64,000 nucleotides of DNA from the NCBI GenBank assembly GCA_008638375.1, contig CM018051.1:6675835-6739834 (forward strand), given 5' to 3'. Below the pieces are notes generated by a model. That model was not told where the DNA came from, searched no databases, and saw only the letters and a list, made by a program, of their open reading frames with translations. The DNA is from Nyssa sinensis. Taxonomy: Eukaryota > Streptophyta > Magnoliopsida > Cornales > Nyssaceae. This document shows positions 1 to 12,700 of this stretch, piece by piece. Numbering within the stretch: position 1 is the first letter of the stretch; every line of letters begins with the position of its first letter. The position numbers were made by a program, and so were the translations under genes.

Positions 1-3000
1 CAAGAATGTTGAGGGACCTGTTGTGTGTGGGCAGCTCTCTATTAGGTAATTGTTGGTGGGGTTGAGACATGGGGCTGCTGCCTCCTCATAAACTTTGTTT
101 CGGTTCAGGTCTTTTCAAGCAAATGGGCTCTTGCATGCTTTCTTCTTCCATGCCCAATAATTAACATCATCACTCATGGATGCTTACAAGGCATCAAGAT
201 TCCTTTCATATTTTAATCGCACTACAAATAATCGAACACGTCAAATTCTTTAAAAATCAAATAACACGGGTATTACTCATTCAATAAGATTTTTTTTTAA
301 AATCCAAAATTGTATATATTATTAAAATGCTGAATGTTAAAGATGTATTACACCATATTTATAAAACTAAAAGACTACTAATTTGAAATTATTAATTCCT
401 TTTACTAATATGATTAAGAAACTATAAACGTTAATCGAAATAAAATTAAGAAACCAAAATACCTGAAAAAGGGGGGGGGGAATCGGGTCAATTTTTCTTC
501 CTTTTTTCGGGTCGTATTGAGTTATCAAGGATCCGTCACTTGTTGTACATTACAATTTAATGGAAATTGAATTCTTTTTTCAATGATTTGTGCTTTCTTG
601 GAATATCTTAATGGTGTGATTTCAATGTTATTATCTTTGCTTGATTTTTCTCTTATAATGAGATTTGGTAACACAATGGTGTCCTTTTCTTTTTGTCAAG
701 TGCAAGAGGGAAGTGAAGATGTGGTTGACCCTGATAATCCAAGAGCTTAAAATGGGCGAAAACTAGAACACGGGTGATAATTGACACACAGAGCGGGGGT
801 TTTTGAGAGTGGGGGTTTTTGATATCCGGAATGTCGATTGTCGAGTGCCATTGAGTTATTTTGTAATTTCTTCATAATACTTCAAAACATCGCGTGTCAA
901 TTGATTAACAATGGAAATTTTAGGCTCAAGTACCAATCGATATTCCCAAAAAATATCCATACAAGTCGGATCAAAAATACAAGACACCATTAATGATAAT
1001 CCTTGATTTTTCTCTCAAATGAGATTTAATCACATAATAATGTCCTTTTCTCTGTGTCAGGTGCAAGAGGAAGTGAAGATGAGGTTGACCCCGAAAAACC
1101 CTAAAGGGAAAATGCCTGACAAGAAGAAAAGCAAAGTGGGAGCTGGAAGAAATACTCACATGGTTTTTTTCTATGTTTATACTGTATTTACGCAAGAAAT
1201 GATTGAATTATTCTTGCAGTGCAGACACATGATAGAGGAGTCCCTTCAGTCCTGCAATTGGTCACTACCCTATACATCTGGGGACCCCCCAACTTGCACA
1301 CCCACTACACATTGGGATGCCATGACCAATAGAGGTCAATGAGTCCCTCTGTTGTCTCAATCTCTATGGACCCAGATGATCACATTTACACTATATTTGA
1401 CTATTCACTTCACTAAGGCTACACGTCCCTTTATTTACATCTTTTGTTACTTTTTCCAATTGCTCACCGTATCAAGATCTCTGAATTCTTGTATAGAACA
1501 TGTACCATAAATAAAATATAAGTAGCTTGCTCTGTGCATGCACAGAGAACTAAGATAGCTCAGTGTCACGGGCTCACCGTGGCGTAACCTTCCTTGAACC
1601 TGGCGGGGCGTGACATGAAGGTCCTTTTTGCACATTAAATTTGAAGGATATAATATTCCTTTCTAGAAATAACTGTTTCTTTGATATGTGATGTCTTGGA
1701 TTGGCCATAGCTCCAATCTAAGTGGTAATTTGGACTTTATCATTAGGTTGGTGTGTATTGACATTTCATTTTCATCAGCAGCTGAGGCCTTTTGGTATAG
1801 TCTGAGTTTTGGGATTTGTTAATAGATATTTGTGGTAGCATGACCAGTTGTTAGAATAGTAAATCTAATGAACAGACATGAAACCGTGTGTGTTCACCAA
1901 TATTGTTAGTTTGATATACATCTTTTATCCATTCTCAAACAATTTGAGCTTTTGGTATAACTGGTGATTTAATATGATATCATAGTTCTAATTCTAAGAG
2001 GATAAGTTTCTTTTTCAATTCGTTTCGTGCAACGTTTGGCTCTCCCACTATGTTTTCTTAATTTCACTCTCATACTCTCTTCCGTCACTCTTTACGTAAT
2101 ATAGTTGTATGTGAGGGAGGATGTATGTTAATTTGATATACAATGTTGGCTTATTCTCTAATAGTTTAAACTTTCGGAGTAAAATCCTGAACTAACTGAT
2201 AACTAAGACTGCATGCTAGTTGGATTTGCCAGCTTTTGGGGCCTAGTCCCGGATCCAAGTGTAGCTAGTAAAATTATACTCAAAGAGTGTCATTAGGCCA
2301 ACCAGATCTTGGTTGATTCAGCATGATCAGAGATGAAGTTGTGCAGTGGGGTCATTGTTAAAGTGGATGGATGCATGTTCTCTTATCAAAATTTCCCATT
2401 GTCGGCAAATACAGACTACATTACCCACACACACATATGTATGTCAATTGTGCATCCCAGGACTTTCTCATTTCATTCTCCACTTTGCTGACCAAACTAA
2501 CTCTATGACCATAGGACACTTTTAGGATGCCCTTGTATATAAAGGCTTTCTGTATTATCTCACTAACATGATCGACAAGATATGCCCCTTCTCCTAGATC
2601 AAAACACACCAATAAGATCATCTTGTTAAAAGGCTTTCGTACCATCTCATTCACTCATGGAAGCATTAAAGTGATGCCCTCTCTTTCTCTGCACACCAGC
2701 TTGTGTGTGAGAATCATGTAATGATCACTTTGGCTGCTTGTAATTCTAGCCGAGAGGTTAGTCATGAAGTGTATCTTTCTCTCCACAAATGTCAGTGCTG
2801 ATAAGTTTGAATTGATATAGTATCATAGTATGTTGGGGTTGTGGGTGACTGTGAAAGTGGTGGGTGCAAGGATGATGCTAACTCAAGGTGCACGGGGCTT
2901 GAAAATCATATATGGTTGCAGAAGTGTCCTTTTGACTTTTATGACATTCTACTGTATTATAAACTTTTCAACTGTAGCTATTTACGCAACACGAAATGTG

Positions 3001-5737
3001 ATAAGAAGATACGAGTACGTCAATATTTTCATTATAAAATAATTACACAAAAGTTAACCAATTCTCAAAAATTCAAAATATGAATACTATTAATGAAATC
3101 TGAATACTATATATCATATTTGTAACTATAAAAAACTACTAAGTTAATCCTCTGTAAGATTAGAAAAATAGGAAAATTTGAAAAAAATCAAAATTAAGAC
3201 ATTTTGCAATTGAACTCAAAATTAGAAACAAGATAAGATAAGAAGAAAACAGAAACAAATGATGACTTATTTGGGGTTTCCTACTTCTAATAATTGCAAA
3301 AATACTATGTTCTAGAAATAGTAAAAATGCTCAATTGAAGGCTTAAATGCATGAGTTTGAACAAAATCCAACTTCAATCGTAGTACAAGCAGTGAGTTTG
3401 AACCGTTGGGCATAGGAATTTTCGGTATGCTTATATTGAGGTGACCGAACCAAAATACTTTTCGTAAACATTTTCAATTATTATCACAAGACAATTTAGG
3501 ATCGATTTGGACTTCTCTTTTTCTGCTATTGTTACATGAATTCCTCTAATACTTGTTCTACATCATTATTCTCCTATGCCACTTTATAATCATCTAAAAC
3601 ACATGGTAATTAAGCTTACTGAAACTTGTGCAATGCCATGGAATGAGGGTATTTAAGACATGTCTAATTAAGAATGGACTGCTCTATAGTTTTAGAGAAA
3701 TGGTATGCACAGATTTATACTATTAGATATTACTATTCAGTCAAGTTGGAGTGTTTTGACAACCAAAAAAAAAAAAAAATCTGCCGAAGTCATTTTATCA
3801 TGATTTATTATTCATAAGTTTAAACTGCTCTAAGTCATTCTTCACGTTAAGGTTATGGAGGGTAATGGGACAAGTTCTAAGTCATTCTTTACGTTAAAGT
3901 TATGAATAACAATAGGACGGATTCAAAGAATTTCTTTTTCAATTTCATCCCGCAAAAGAAAATTTATTTCTTAAATCTGTTTGAAACTCGTGATGAGATA
4001 GGGGTGAATCTCCACGGGAGTACGCATTTAATTATTAAAATTTTATTTGTTATTTGTTATTATTAAATGTAATTAAAACATTTCAAACAACATATTACAT
4101 GTGTTAAAAAAAAAATTATTTATGCTAGTAGAGAATTAGAATGATTTTATCCTATTTTACAAATGTATAATTAAATCATGTTTGTCTAAACTTTTTAATG
4201 TTACGAAGAATAACATTACAAACATTAACTATATAGTATACAAATTTACTTACTATTTTATTTTATATAAGTAGAGTTGAACATGATACTATGCTGTCAC
4301 TCAACCCATTCCAAAATCTTAACGAAATTTAAATGATTGTTTGAAATTCATTTCATTAGAACCAAAATAAGGCAAATTTCGGTTGGAATGAGATAAATTG
4401 TCATTTCTAGTAAAATCATTATATTTTGTTTTTTCTATAAACATAAAAGAGTGAGATCTATATAAATATATAGATATATAATATATGTGAATCCCACTTA
4501 TATAATAATAATGTGGAGCGGAGAAATTAAACTCAAAGTTAATACATTTTGAGTGGGTCATTTGTACCACTTAATAAGACATTGATTCTATTTCACTAAG
4601 AAAATGGGTCCTTCAAGTGGTTCATATTTTTACTATTGTGCAATCCATCTCACCCCTCTTTATTTATTAGTCATATATATATACATGTATATATATATAT
4701 ATATCTTATTAACTATTTCTCAGGACAATGAGACCATGACCCGTGATTCTCAGGGGACCACAGTCGATTGACACATGTTGTAACAATTTTATGTAGACAT
4801 TTTCCCCTCACATGATCTCAAATTTTTAAATAATTAATTATATTTTATCATTTTCTTTAAAAAATGAAAATGACAAAATAACCAATTATCATCATAATCA
4901 CATACATAAGTAAAGAGAGTGAAAATTTTGTAAATATTATTTTTTAAAAAGAGAATTTTGGGAAAATTATAATTATTATTGAAAATTTGAAATTGGTAGT
5001 TTAAGAAGAAATATAGAACACAGAAAAAAGAAAGAAAGAAAGAATATAATATGTAAATATATATTATATTTCAAGAAAAAAGAATATAATTAGCACCCAC
5101 AAAAAAAAAGAAAAAAAAAAAGAATACTTTTCTTAAAATTTTCCTTTGCAAAATTCAATACAGCAACAATGACACGTCGGCTACCCATGCTATGGGGGAA
5201 GAGGAGTGGGCTAGCAGTATTGGGCTGTCATCCATCCGATCAAAGTTGGTAAAAAGTCCATCAAACCTCTTGCCGACCAAATCCCATTCATATTGTCATA
5301 CATATATATATATATATATATAATGATGAGGCCATATGAAAAATCTTCAGGCAGAATCCCAACAGTGTCAATATATATAGATTCCTGATTGCAACAACCC
5401 ATATTCCTCCATTTGGGCCTGGATTACGTCAGCCCTATCTTTAGTGGGCCTACCCACTCCTTTCGTACCCATCCTCAAAGTCTATTTCACCTCCATTTCG
5501 TTGAGATTTGTTCTACTCTCTCTCTTTCTCTCTCTCTTTCCCACAGGACCTGGACCAGGATGATGCAGGCAGCTCTCCATTTCTTCCTCTGGAGAGAGAA
5601 AGTTGCCAGAAAATCTGGGATTTTTCTCCCTTTTTTTTTTTGAATTTTCTTTTTCATTTTTTTTCGTAGTATTTTTTTTTTTTTTGGATCTTCCAAGTGG
5701 CTCAATAAGTCAATCCTGGATGTCACATCCCCAGATC
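1..5737. other. Intergenic region, no supported gene
   Basis: AT-rich sequence with scattered short open frames, none with a recognisable domain or exon structure. It holds a G10 run near 471, TA microsatellites near 4676-4704 and 5300-5322, an A-rich stretch around 5030-5130, and a diverged direct duplication listed separately. The part immediately below 5738 is probably the 3' UTR and downstream flank of the minus-strand B3 gene. A CT-rich stretch near 5516-5540 gives a spurious minus-strand frame. Confidence 0.6.
641..1100 (+). repeat. Diverged direct duplication (about 90 bp, 362 bp apart)
   Basis: The stretch about 641-732 is repeated imperfectly at about 1003-1094. Both copies run from a TTGATTTTTCTC-like start through GTCCTTTTCT to GTGCAAGAG, GAAGTGAAGATG and GGTTGACCC. 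In one frame both encode an acidic peptide of the type SEDxVDPxxP that soon meets a stop. A splice-acceptor-like TGTGTCAG precedes the second copy. This could be a duplicated exon remnant of a lost gene. The parent family was not recognised. Confidence 0.45.
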
Positions 5738-7459
5738 TTATCCTTGACGATATCTCATCTGGTTGACACCTCCTGAGAAATTTATATCCTGTCGCAACCA
5801 TAACAGTATAATCATTAGTACATCCTTTATTGAGCAATAACCATGAAACTGTTTGAGCATTATATATATATATATATATATAAACATACAATGGTGCAAC
5901 TTGGTTCAATGCCAGCTCAATATCATCTATCTTGAGTTTTCTTGAGTGTCAAATTCAAACCTTGGAATGATGTTAAGGGTTTGTTCCAAAAAGGTCTGAA
6001 CTGTTTAAGTACAATAATTAAATTGGTTCAATAATTAAGAGAGTACTCAAGACGGAAAACTTTGTCCTTAATATTCTATTGATAAATTTTAAACTAGGTA
6101 TCAAGTAGCTTCATCCTTGTATCTATTTATTGAGATTCACAATAAAATTATTATTTTTAAAAAATATTAAATAAATTAATGACAATAAAATCCAACCTGA
6201 CCCATTTTAAAAAATTCACAAACACTCTAATTGAAATCAAGGCAAACAAGTTTATTTATTTGTTTCAATTAAATAATTGTGTAAAAATATTATTTAAAAT
6301 TGAGTATTTAAATAAATTGGTAAAAAAAAATTATTAAATAGAGACATTCATAATAGACCAAACCAACTTAATTAATAGAAAAGTTATGATCTTGATTTAA
6401 AATTTCATTCCAAACAATTTTAAAATCAATTATGTATGATTTAAAAACTCAAATCGCATTAAGTGTATTTGAAAAAATAAAGTGAAGATAAGCTAAGTGT
6501 GGTGGGAGGCAGCTTTGCATAGTCTTTCCATAAAGTTGCATGTCAATTTACTGAATAAAGTTAATATGCTATATATGGAGTAAATCTGGACCACTAAACA
6601 AACTCAACAGGTCATTCCAACAAGGTTGATTTGATAATCCACAGTAACTAAGCTATGCCACCTAATATTAGCAATCATATATCCAAAGCATGGTCCTGAA
6701 TTCACCATTCTACCCCATTGTAAATATTCTTGGGGGATGGGTTGTGGAACCAGCATGTGGGTTAGCCTGTAAGATAGGGTTATACATATACATATACAAA
6801 TTCATATTTATATATAACAAGTATACAATATATCTCTAGTTGATCAGCAAGTTAACCCAAATATCTCTGCACTAGACCTGCCTAAACACCACTATTATTT
6901 TAACACACACACCAGTACTGTGTCTGTGTGTTTATATATGTGTGTCTATATATATATATATATATATGTCTCATTAGAGGAAGTAACAAAAGTGGATTAG
7001 GTCACATTTTACTCTATATTAGTCTATAAAAGCTAAGTAATATAAAAAGGAAATAGCATACCATGTGATCGTGACGGTTTGAAGCATGGGCTTGAGGGTA
7101 ATAATTGTAGTGGGCTTGACCCTGGCTCGATATAGACGAACCATCAGGGGTGGATGGCTCAGAGTCATCTGCCTGGCACTCCATGTTCACCCCGAACAGC
7201 CTCAGCAGTCTCTTGGAGTTCCCACTCGGCGTCGTTTGGTTCTGCACAAATGACTCTGTAAAATACAACACGTGCATGTTTTTGCCTCAGTTTCTCGCCC
7301 AAAAGTATCATCAATTTCTCATCTCAAAACACACACAATGCCATAATGCTATTTCCAGTTACCATTTTACTACAATTTCCATTCCCCCCTCACCCCCAAA
7401 CCAAACAACTACCTACACCGCGTGCTTGTCACGTGTAAAGTTAGGTAGATGAGAATGAG

Positions 7460-7497
<38 letters not shown>

Positions 7498-8710
7498 CTT
7501 AGCTCCCAAGTAATTGGAAGGTGTTTCTCTCGTAACTAAATTATATATACAATGTATTATTTAATAATTAGTAATTTTTTCGCAAGTATTAGATTTTCAA
7601 CATAATAATTTCTTTCACAATATCAATTTTATCTAATTTAAGTAATAAAAAATTTAATCTCCTTTTTATTACCAAAAATTAATGTTATGATAACATTTAC
7701 ATTATATATATATATATATTTTTTATTTTATTATAATAATTAATCTTATAAAATAATTTTAAAATTAAAAAAGTTAATTGTTAAGTAATAAAATTATTAG
7801 TTTTCATCATAAAATAAAATAAATTAGTTTTTGAAAAAATTATTAATTATAAAAAAATATCAAGTTATTAAATATCAATTTTAGAGTGTCAATTCTATAT
7901 ATACATGCATATAAATATGTTTATATGTGAATAAATACTTCTCAAGAAAAAACAAAAAGAGGATGGGGTTCATGTAACGTAGTGTGGAAAAATGATACCT
8001 GCGTGAAGACAGTGAGGTTGGTATGGTAGAGGAGGCCCATGAGGGTGCGAAGGATAAGGTTGCGCAGAATAGCACATCTGGGTCCAGCCCCCACCACCAC
8101 AATTAGTAGCAGCCACCGCAGCCGGCTGAGCCAACCCACTATCTTGCCCTATTGGGGCCGCGTTGCGACGCCTCCACCCAATAAACAGCCGGCCACCGTC
8201 CAGCCGGTGCCTCTCGAACAACACGATGTCCCCGGCGTCGAGCCGCTTCTCTTTAACAAAACGGCTCCACCCTTTTGTTAATACGTAGCTTTGGCTGCTG
8301 TTCCAATAAGAATAGCGAAACCTCCAGCACTTGCCTAACTCGTCCTCGAAACTCAGTAACAACCCTTTTTCGACTGAGTCGCCGCCACCGAGTGGGAAGT
8401 ATTTCTCCGCGTGTTGTTTCGGTATGACGAGGCGGTTGAGCTTGCCGACGTCGCTCGGCGTTAATGGCTTCTCGAACATGGGTTCCTTCTCTATTACTTG
8501 GTCTTCTTCAATGAGAGTTTCTCTCTCATCGGTGAGTTGTTCATCCAATTCTTCGTCCTCTTCTTGGTTTAGGTTGAGATTGAAACTGGTGTTTTGGTCA
8601 CAAACCATGGCGGCGGTGCCGGTTGTTGTGACTCGGCGGTGGTGGTCGACGTAGAGTTGAGAGAGAAAGCCCTTGTGCCTTGAAGATGGGATTCCTGGAG
8701 TTGTTTCCAT
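5738..8710 (-). CDS. B3-domain transcription factor, NGATHA-like (NGAL/SOD7/DPA4/ABS2 type)
   Basis: Three exons read on the minus strand: 8710-7999, 7255-7062 and 5788-5738. They join in phase to 318 aa. Introns of 743 and 1273 bp have GT-AG ends (donors GCAG|GTATCA and ATG|GTATGC; acceptors TTACAG and GCGACAG). The B3 DNA-binding domain spans about residues 78-182, with the signatures [40 protein letters not shown] and LFIGWRRR. Exon 2 adds [10 protein letters not shown] and [14 protein letters not shown] (256-260) is the repression motif of RAV/NGA-type B3 proteins. Exon 3 ends in [12 protein letters not shown]. There is no AP2 domain, so it is not a RAV protein. Known Arabidopsis NGAL proteins are nuclear repressors limiting organ growth and leaf-margin outgrowth; the same role here is inferred. 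An acidic stretch (about 50-77) precedes the B3 domain. The start is the first ATG of the open frame. Confidence 0.92.
7463..7492. repeat. TA microsatellite in B3 gene intron 1
   Basis: Uninterrupted (AT)n of about 30 bp in the first intron, about 200 bp upstream of the exon 2 acceptor on the minus strand. Other TA runs lie near 5862-5883 and 6949-6967 (intron 2) and 7705-7720 (intron 1). Confidence 0.9.
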
Positions 8711-8780
8711 TATAATTGATTGCTTCGGGAATGTCTGCAGAGGTGTTGTTTATGGGCTTTTGGAGAGAGAAGGCGTGATG

Positions 8781-8790
8781 ATTATATATG
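8781..8790 (-). promoter_or_regulatory. Probable TATA box of the B3 gene
   Basis: On the minus strand CATATATAAT lies about 75 bp upstream of the B3 start codon, followed by a CT-rich leader (CTTCTCTCTCC). Position and composition fit a plant core promoter. No transcript evidence is available. Confidence 0.45.
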
Positions 8791-9497
8791 GTTTTGACGC
8801 GAAAACTGTAGGAAAGAAGTGACAAAGAGAGAGGAAAATATGTAAGTACGAGACTATCTCAAGGTTTTGCGTGATGATAAAGGCGAGTCCTGCTGTCCCA
8901 ACAAATTGTAATTTTTGTTAGATCAACAAATATTATATATGAAAATCGTAACTATTGAATGTATCATTACTGAATCTTGAGAAAAGAAAGAGATTCTAGA
9001 GGTGAATAATTCTGTGTTTCCAAACACCCCATGTTACTATGTGGGCAAATGAATCAAGTGGTGGGTCCACCCTGACAAAAATTGGCCATGCAACACCATC
9101 AAACGGTTCATCCTGCACATGTTTTGGCAGTAGTTTACTGATGCGGCACATTGGATTATTTCTAAAAGATGACCACATGAAAAGGGTAGATATATCTCAA
9201 TCAAATTGACAAAAATGAAAAAAACTCATGTTAATCTGGGGTCCACTCAGATGAAATCAAATGGTTGGTAAACTTCTTAACTTGACAATTCAGGTGGGTG
9301 TAGCAGTAATCAGACGGTTTGTACAAATGATATTGAGATCATGGAATTTACTGTTTTGTGAAGAAAAGTGGGTGTTAGCAAGAGAGAATGGAAAATGGTA
9401 AAATTTACTGAATTTAGTTTTGGATAATAAGAAGGAAGAGTAATTTCTGTCACGTGCATGATGACACCATTATTGTTGTTTGTTTGCCCATTCCTAG

Positions 9498-9507
9498 TTT
9501 ATAAATA
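9498..9507 (+). promoter_or_regulatory. TATA-like element, possible core promoter
   Basis: TTTATAAATA on the plus strand lies about 790 bp upstream of the B3 start and points away from it. It is followed by a GA-rich leader-like stretch with a GATAAG motif. No plus-strand gene follows that I can recognise, so this may be a chance match or the promoter of a non-coding transcript. Confidence 0.22.
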
Positions 9508-9738
9508 GGAGCTAGTAAACGATTGGGTCTGGGGAAAAAAATCCAGAGAGATCCCTTTCCTTTCCAATAAGCAGAGAGATGAGATAAGATTCGTCCAATA
9601 GGAGACACCTTGCTATTCTTGAATTCGTGTTTGAATCATATCCTCAGACTCCCATCTCTCTCTTGTCTCTCTCTGGAATTAATCACACTCGTTTGGCCCT
9701 CTCAGTGTCTTATGACTCTTATCTTATTTTTCATATTC

Positions 9739-9777
<39 letters not shown>

Positions 9778-12700
9778 AATGGGTTTCAGACGAAACCCAC
9801 CTCAATTTCCAGGTGGATTTGACAGCCTTCTCTTCCCTGTAAAAGATTGGACTAGTTGCTTCTTGAGTACTACGTGTTTGGCAGCAGATTATAGAGGTTG
9901 TTGGGCCGCGTTATATGCATGTCTAAATGCGAACAAATATTTGTGTCATCTTACTCATTTCTTTCGTTTAATTTAACAGACATATATATATATATGTATG
10001 TATCATATGAACAGTGCAATTCGTCTCAATCATCGATTGATTGGACTAGACTCGTTTTTCATCAACGCTCCAAATAGCTACCATAAAAAATTATCACGTA
10101 TAGCTATATATATATATATATATTTAACTTTTAAATGTTCAAGCATGAAATTTTCTAGTATGATTTTCTTAAAAGATGTTGTTTGGTTGTGTACAGCTCG
10201 TTTCCTTTGACCAATATTAATACATACACACACATATATATTATAGATATATATAAATACAGGTCGAGTGAGGAATCTACCATGAAATTCGTGGAGGGTT
10301 TCTGTAACTTGAAAATGTGAATATTAGTTTATTTCAAATGCCCGGGGGAAAGAAGACAACCCCATGACATATTTGAGAAAAGTGATGACTGATGAAAGGG
10401 AGATATTTTAATAAAAAAACAAATTAAATAGTTGCATATCAGGGGGTTCCTCAGTTCCCAAGTGAAACACAACTGGTTTCTAAGACCAATCTGTCACTAT
10501 TAATTGTCCATTTATATCTTTTTTGAGAAGAATTACATTTAAATCTTGTTTCAGTGTTAAAGATATTGTTAGATCATTCTATAACACAATAAGATTTTAA
10601 ACCAACTCAGTGATTTAACAAGTTATCAAAGTTCGTTTAAGTATTTTTATGTTCATTCCATCTAATATTGCATATATTGACCTGTACCATTTTTAGGGTT
10701 AACACTTTTGTTTTTGCTTTCACTCCTATCTCATACTCTGTTATATTAATATGTGAATTCTTTACATGTAAGAGTGAAAAAAAAAAATTACACATAAAAG
10801 AGAACGTGAAATATGTCGTTGGCTCATTTCCTAATAAATTATATTTTTAAACCAACTAATTATCCAACACATTCAACAAACATTTATATACACACTTTAT
10901 ATATATATATAATTAATTTATTGATGGGGTATCAGGAATATATTGTATTAAATCAGCAATTAGTTTATTTCTTAATACTTGGTCAGATTGTAGCAATTCA
11001 ATGAATCAATAATATCACAGTCCAAACATGTTCTGTAAGACCAAGAACAATGTACCACAATCCAAAGGTTGATACGTATCTTCATTAGGTTACGATAATC
11101 ATTATCAAAAGACTAATAAAGAAATAGTTTAAAGTATAATTTAATCTGTTAATATAGCATCAGGATTTATTCTTTTTGATGATCCTAATACAGGCTATCT
11201 GCATTTTTCTACATGGTTCATTGAAGAATAATCAATAAAGAAAGAAAGAAAAAAAATAATAGAGGCCTCGATTAGTATTTTTCTATAGCAAAATTGTTAG
11301 GATTTTTGTAATTGTGATACCATTTTTCTTTGTGTCTATAGATAAAAAGGTTGGGGTTAATAAAAATTCAATTCTTAATTAATGATTAAAACATCTTACT
11401 TTATATAAACATGAACCTATAATAGTTAAGCCATTTCATATTTTTGAAGTACACAAATCCATCATCGAACATGTATATACTCATCAATAATAAAAAAATT
11501 ATATGAAAAAACAAGACACAATTTTGTGATGAGGGTGGCTTTTGTCAATTGGGAGTGATGTGAATATCATATCTAAACCTTTCGTTTATTTTATTTTCAT
11601 GTGAATTCCATGTGTGACCGACACATGTGAAACACGTGAACGGTTTTAATTCAACATTCATCAAATTCAAGTAAGTCACAAGTGTCGCAAGCATTACCCT
11701 TTCAGAATTAGAACAAATGACATGGTTTCATGTGATAGATTCGTATCACATATTTATGGATTTCTAAGCACATGCCAAAAGAAATATATGTGTGTGTATT
11801 GTTAGAAGTGAAATGTGATTGAACTCAAGTCATCATCATGTGATTCATATCCATGATTTACCTCAAAATGAAAAAAAACAGGCCTAAAAGGTAAAATCAC
11901 AATTGAATAAAAATTTAAAACTAGAGTGATAAAATCTCACATAATAAATTCCGGTGTAAAAGGCATAATTTTTTTTGAATAATTTTTTATAATATATCTG
12001 ATCCATGGATAATATTATGAAAAATAACTCGAAAACTTAGCCGTATAAATCTATATGATAAAACCCAATTTTTTAGATTAAAACAAAAGTGTGAGATTGA
12101 TCATGGATTATCAATGCCTAAACTTGATTCTTCCTTCTTAATTTCCATACCTAGATTACCAAAATTTTCTTACTCCATAATATTTTCAGCCCTCGAAAGG
12201 GAGAATCTTTTTATATTATATTATATCTTTATTTGGGTATGTAATCAGAAAGGGCGACCTTACATGAGGGTTACATGTCTTGATATGGGCCATACAATCA
12301 TTTCGTACCAATAAATTTACAAAGCCGTTATTTTAGACTAATAATTTTAGGTGGGGCTAAATCTACAACACCCTTCTTTATTATCTTTGGACTTTAATGA
12401 CTACTCAACCCCTATGCCTATTTTCAGGAAATTTATATTTAATTAGATGGGAATATGGATAAGGAAGAAGTGGATTAAACTAGTTTAGAAAATTGATTAA
12501 ACCATTTATATATGTCAAGTGTTTGCTTCATCTTTACTCGTAGGTGCTTCATGTATGGATGTGGACATCCCAAAACTCTGTGTTTGTGTGTGTGTGTGTG
12601 AGAGAGGGAGAGTCCCATTTTTAAATGGGTTGAACGGCTCCAACTAAATTCATGTGTACGAATAGTATTTCTTGATTTTCCTTTGTTTATAAGTGTATTT

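Noticed and set aside
1561..1620. Possible tRNA or LTR fragment around the GTGTCACGGGCTCACCGTGG sequence
   Set aside because: No cloverleaf, box A/B pair or defined repeat ends could be made out.
8039..8654. Plus-strand frames across the B3 gene first exon (8039-8281, 8331-8654)
   Set aside because: These are shadows of the minus-strand B3 exon, which has clear domain identity.
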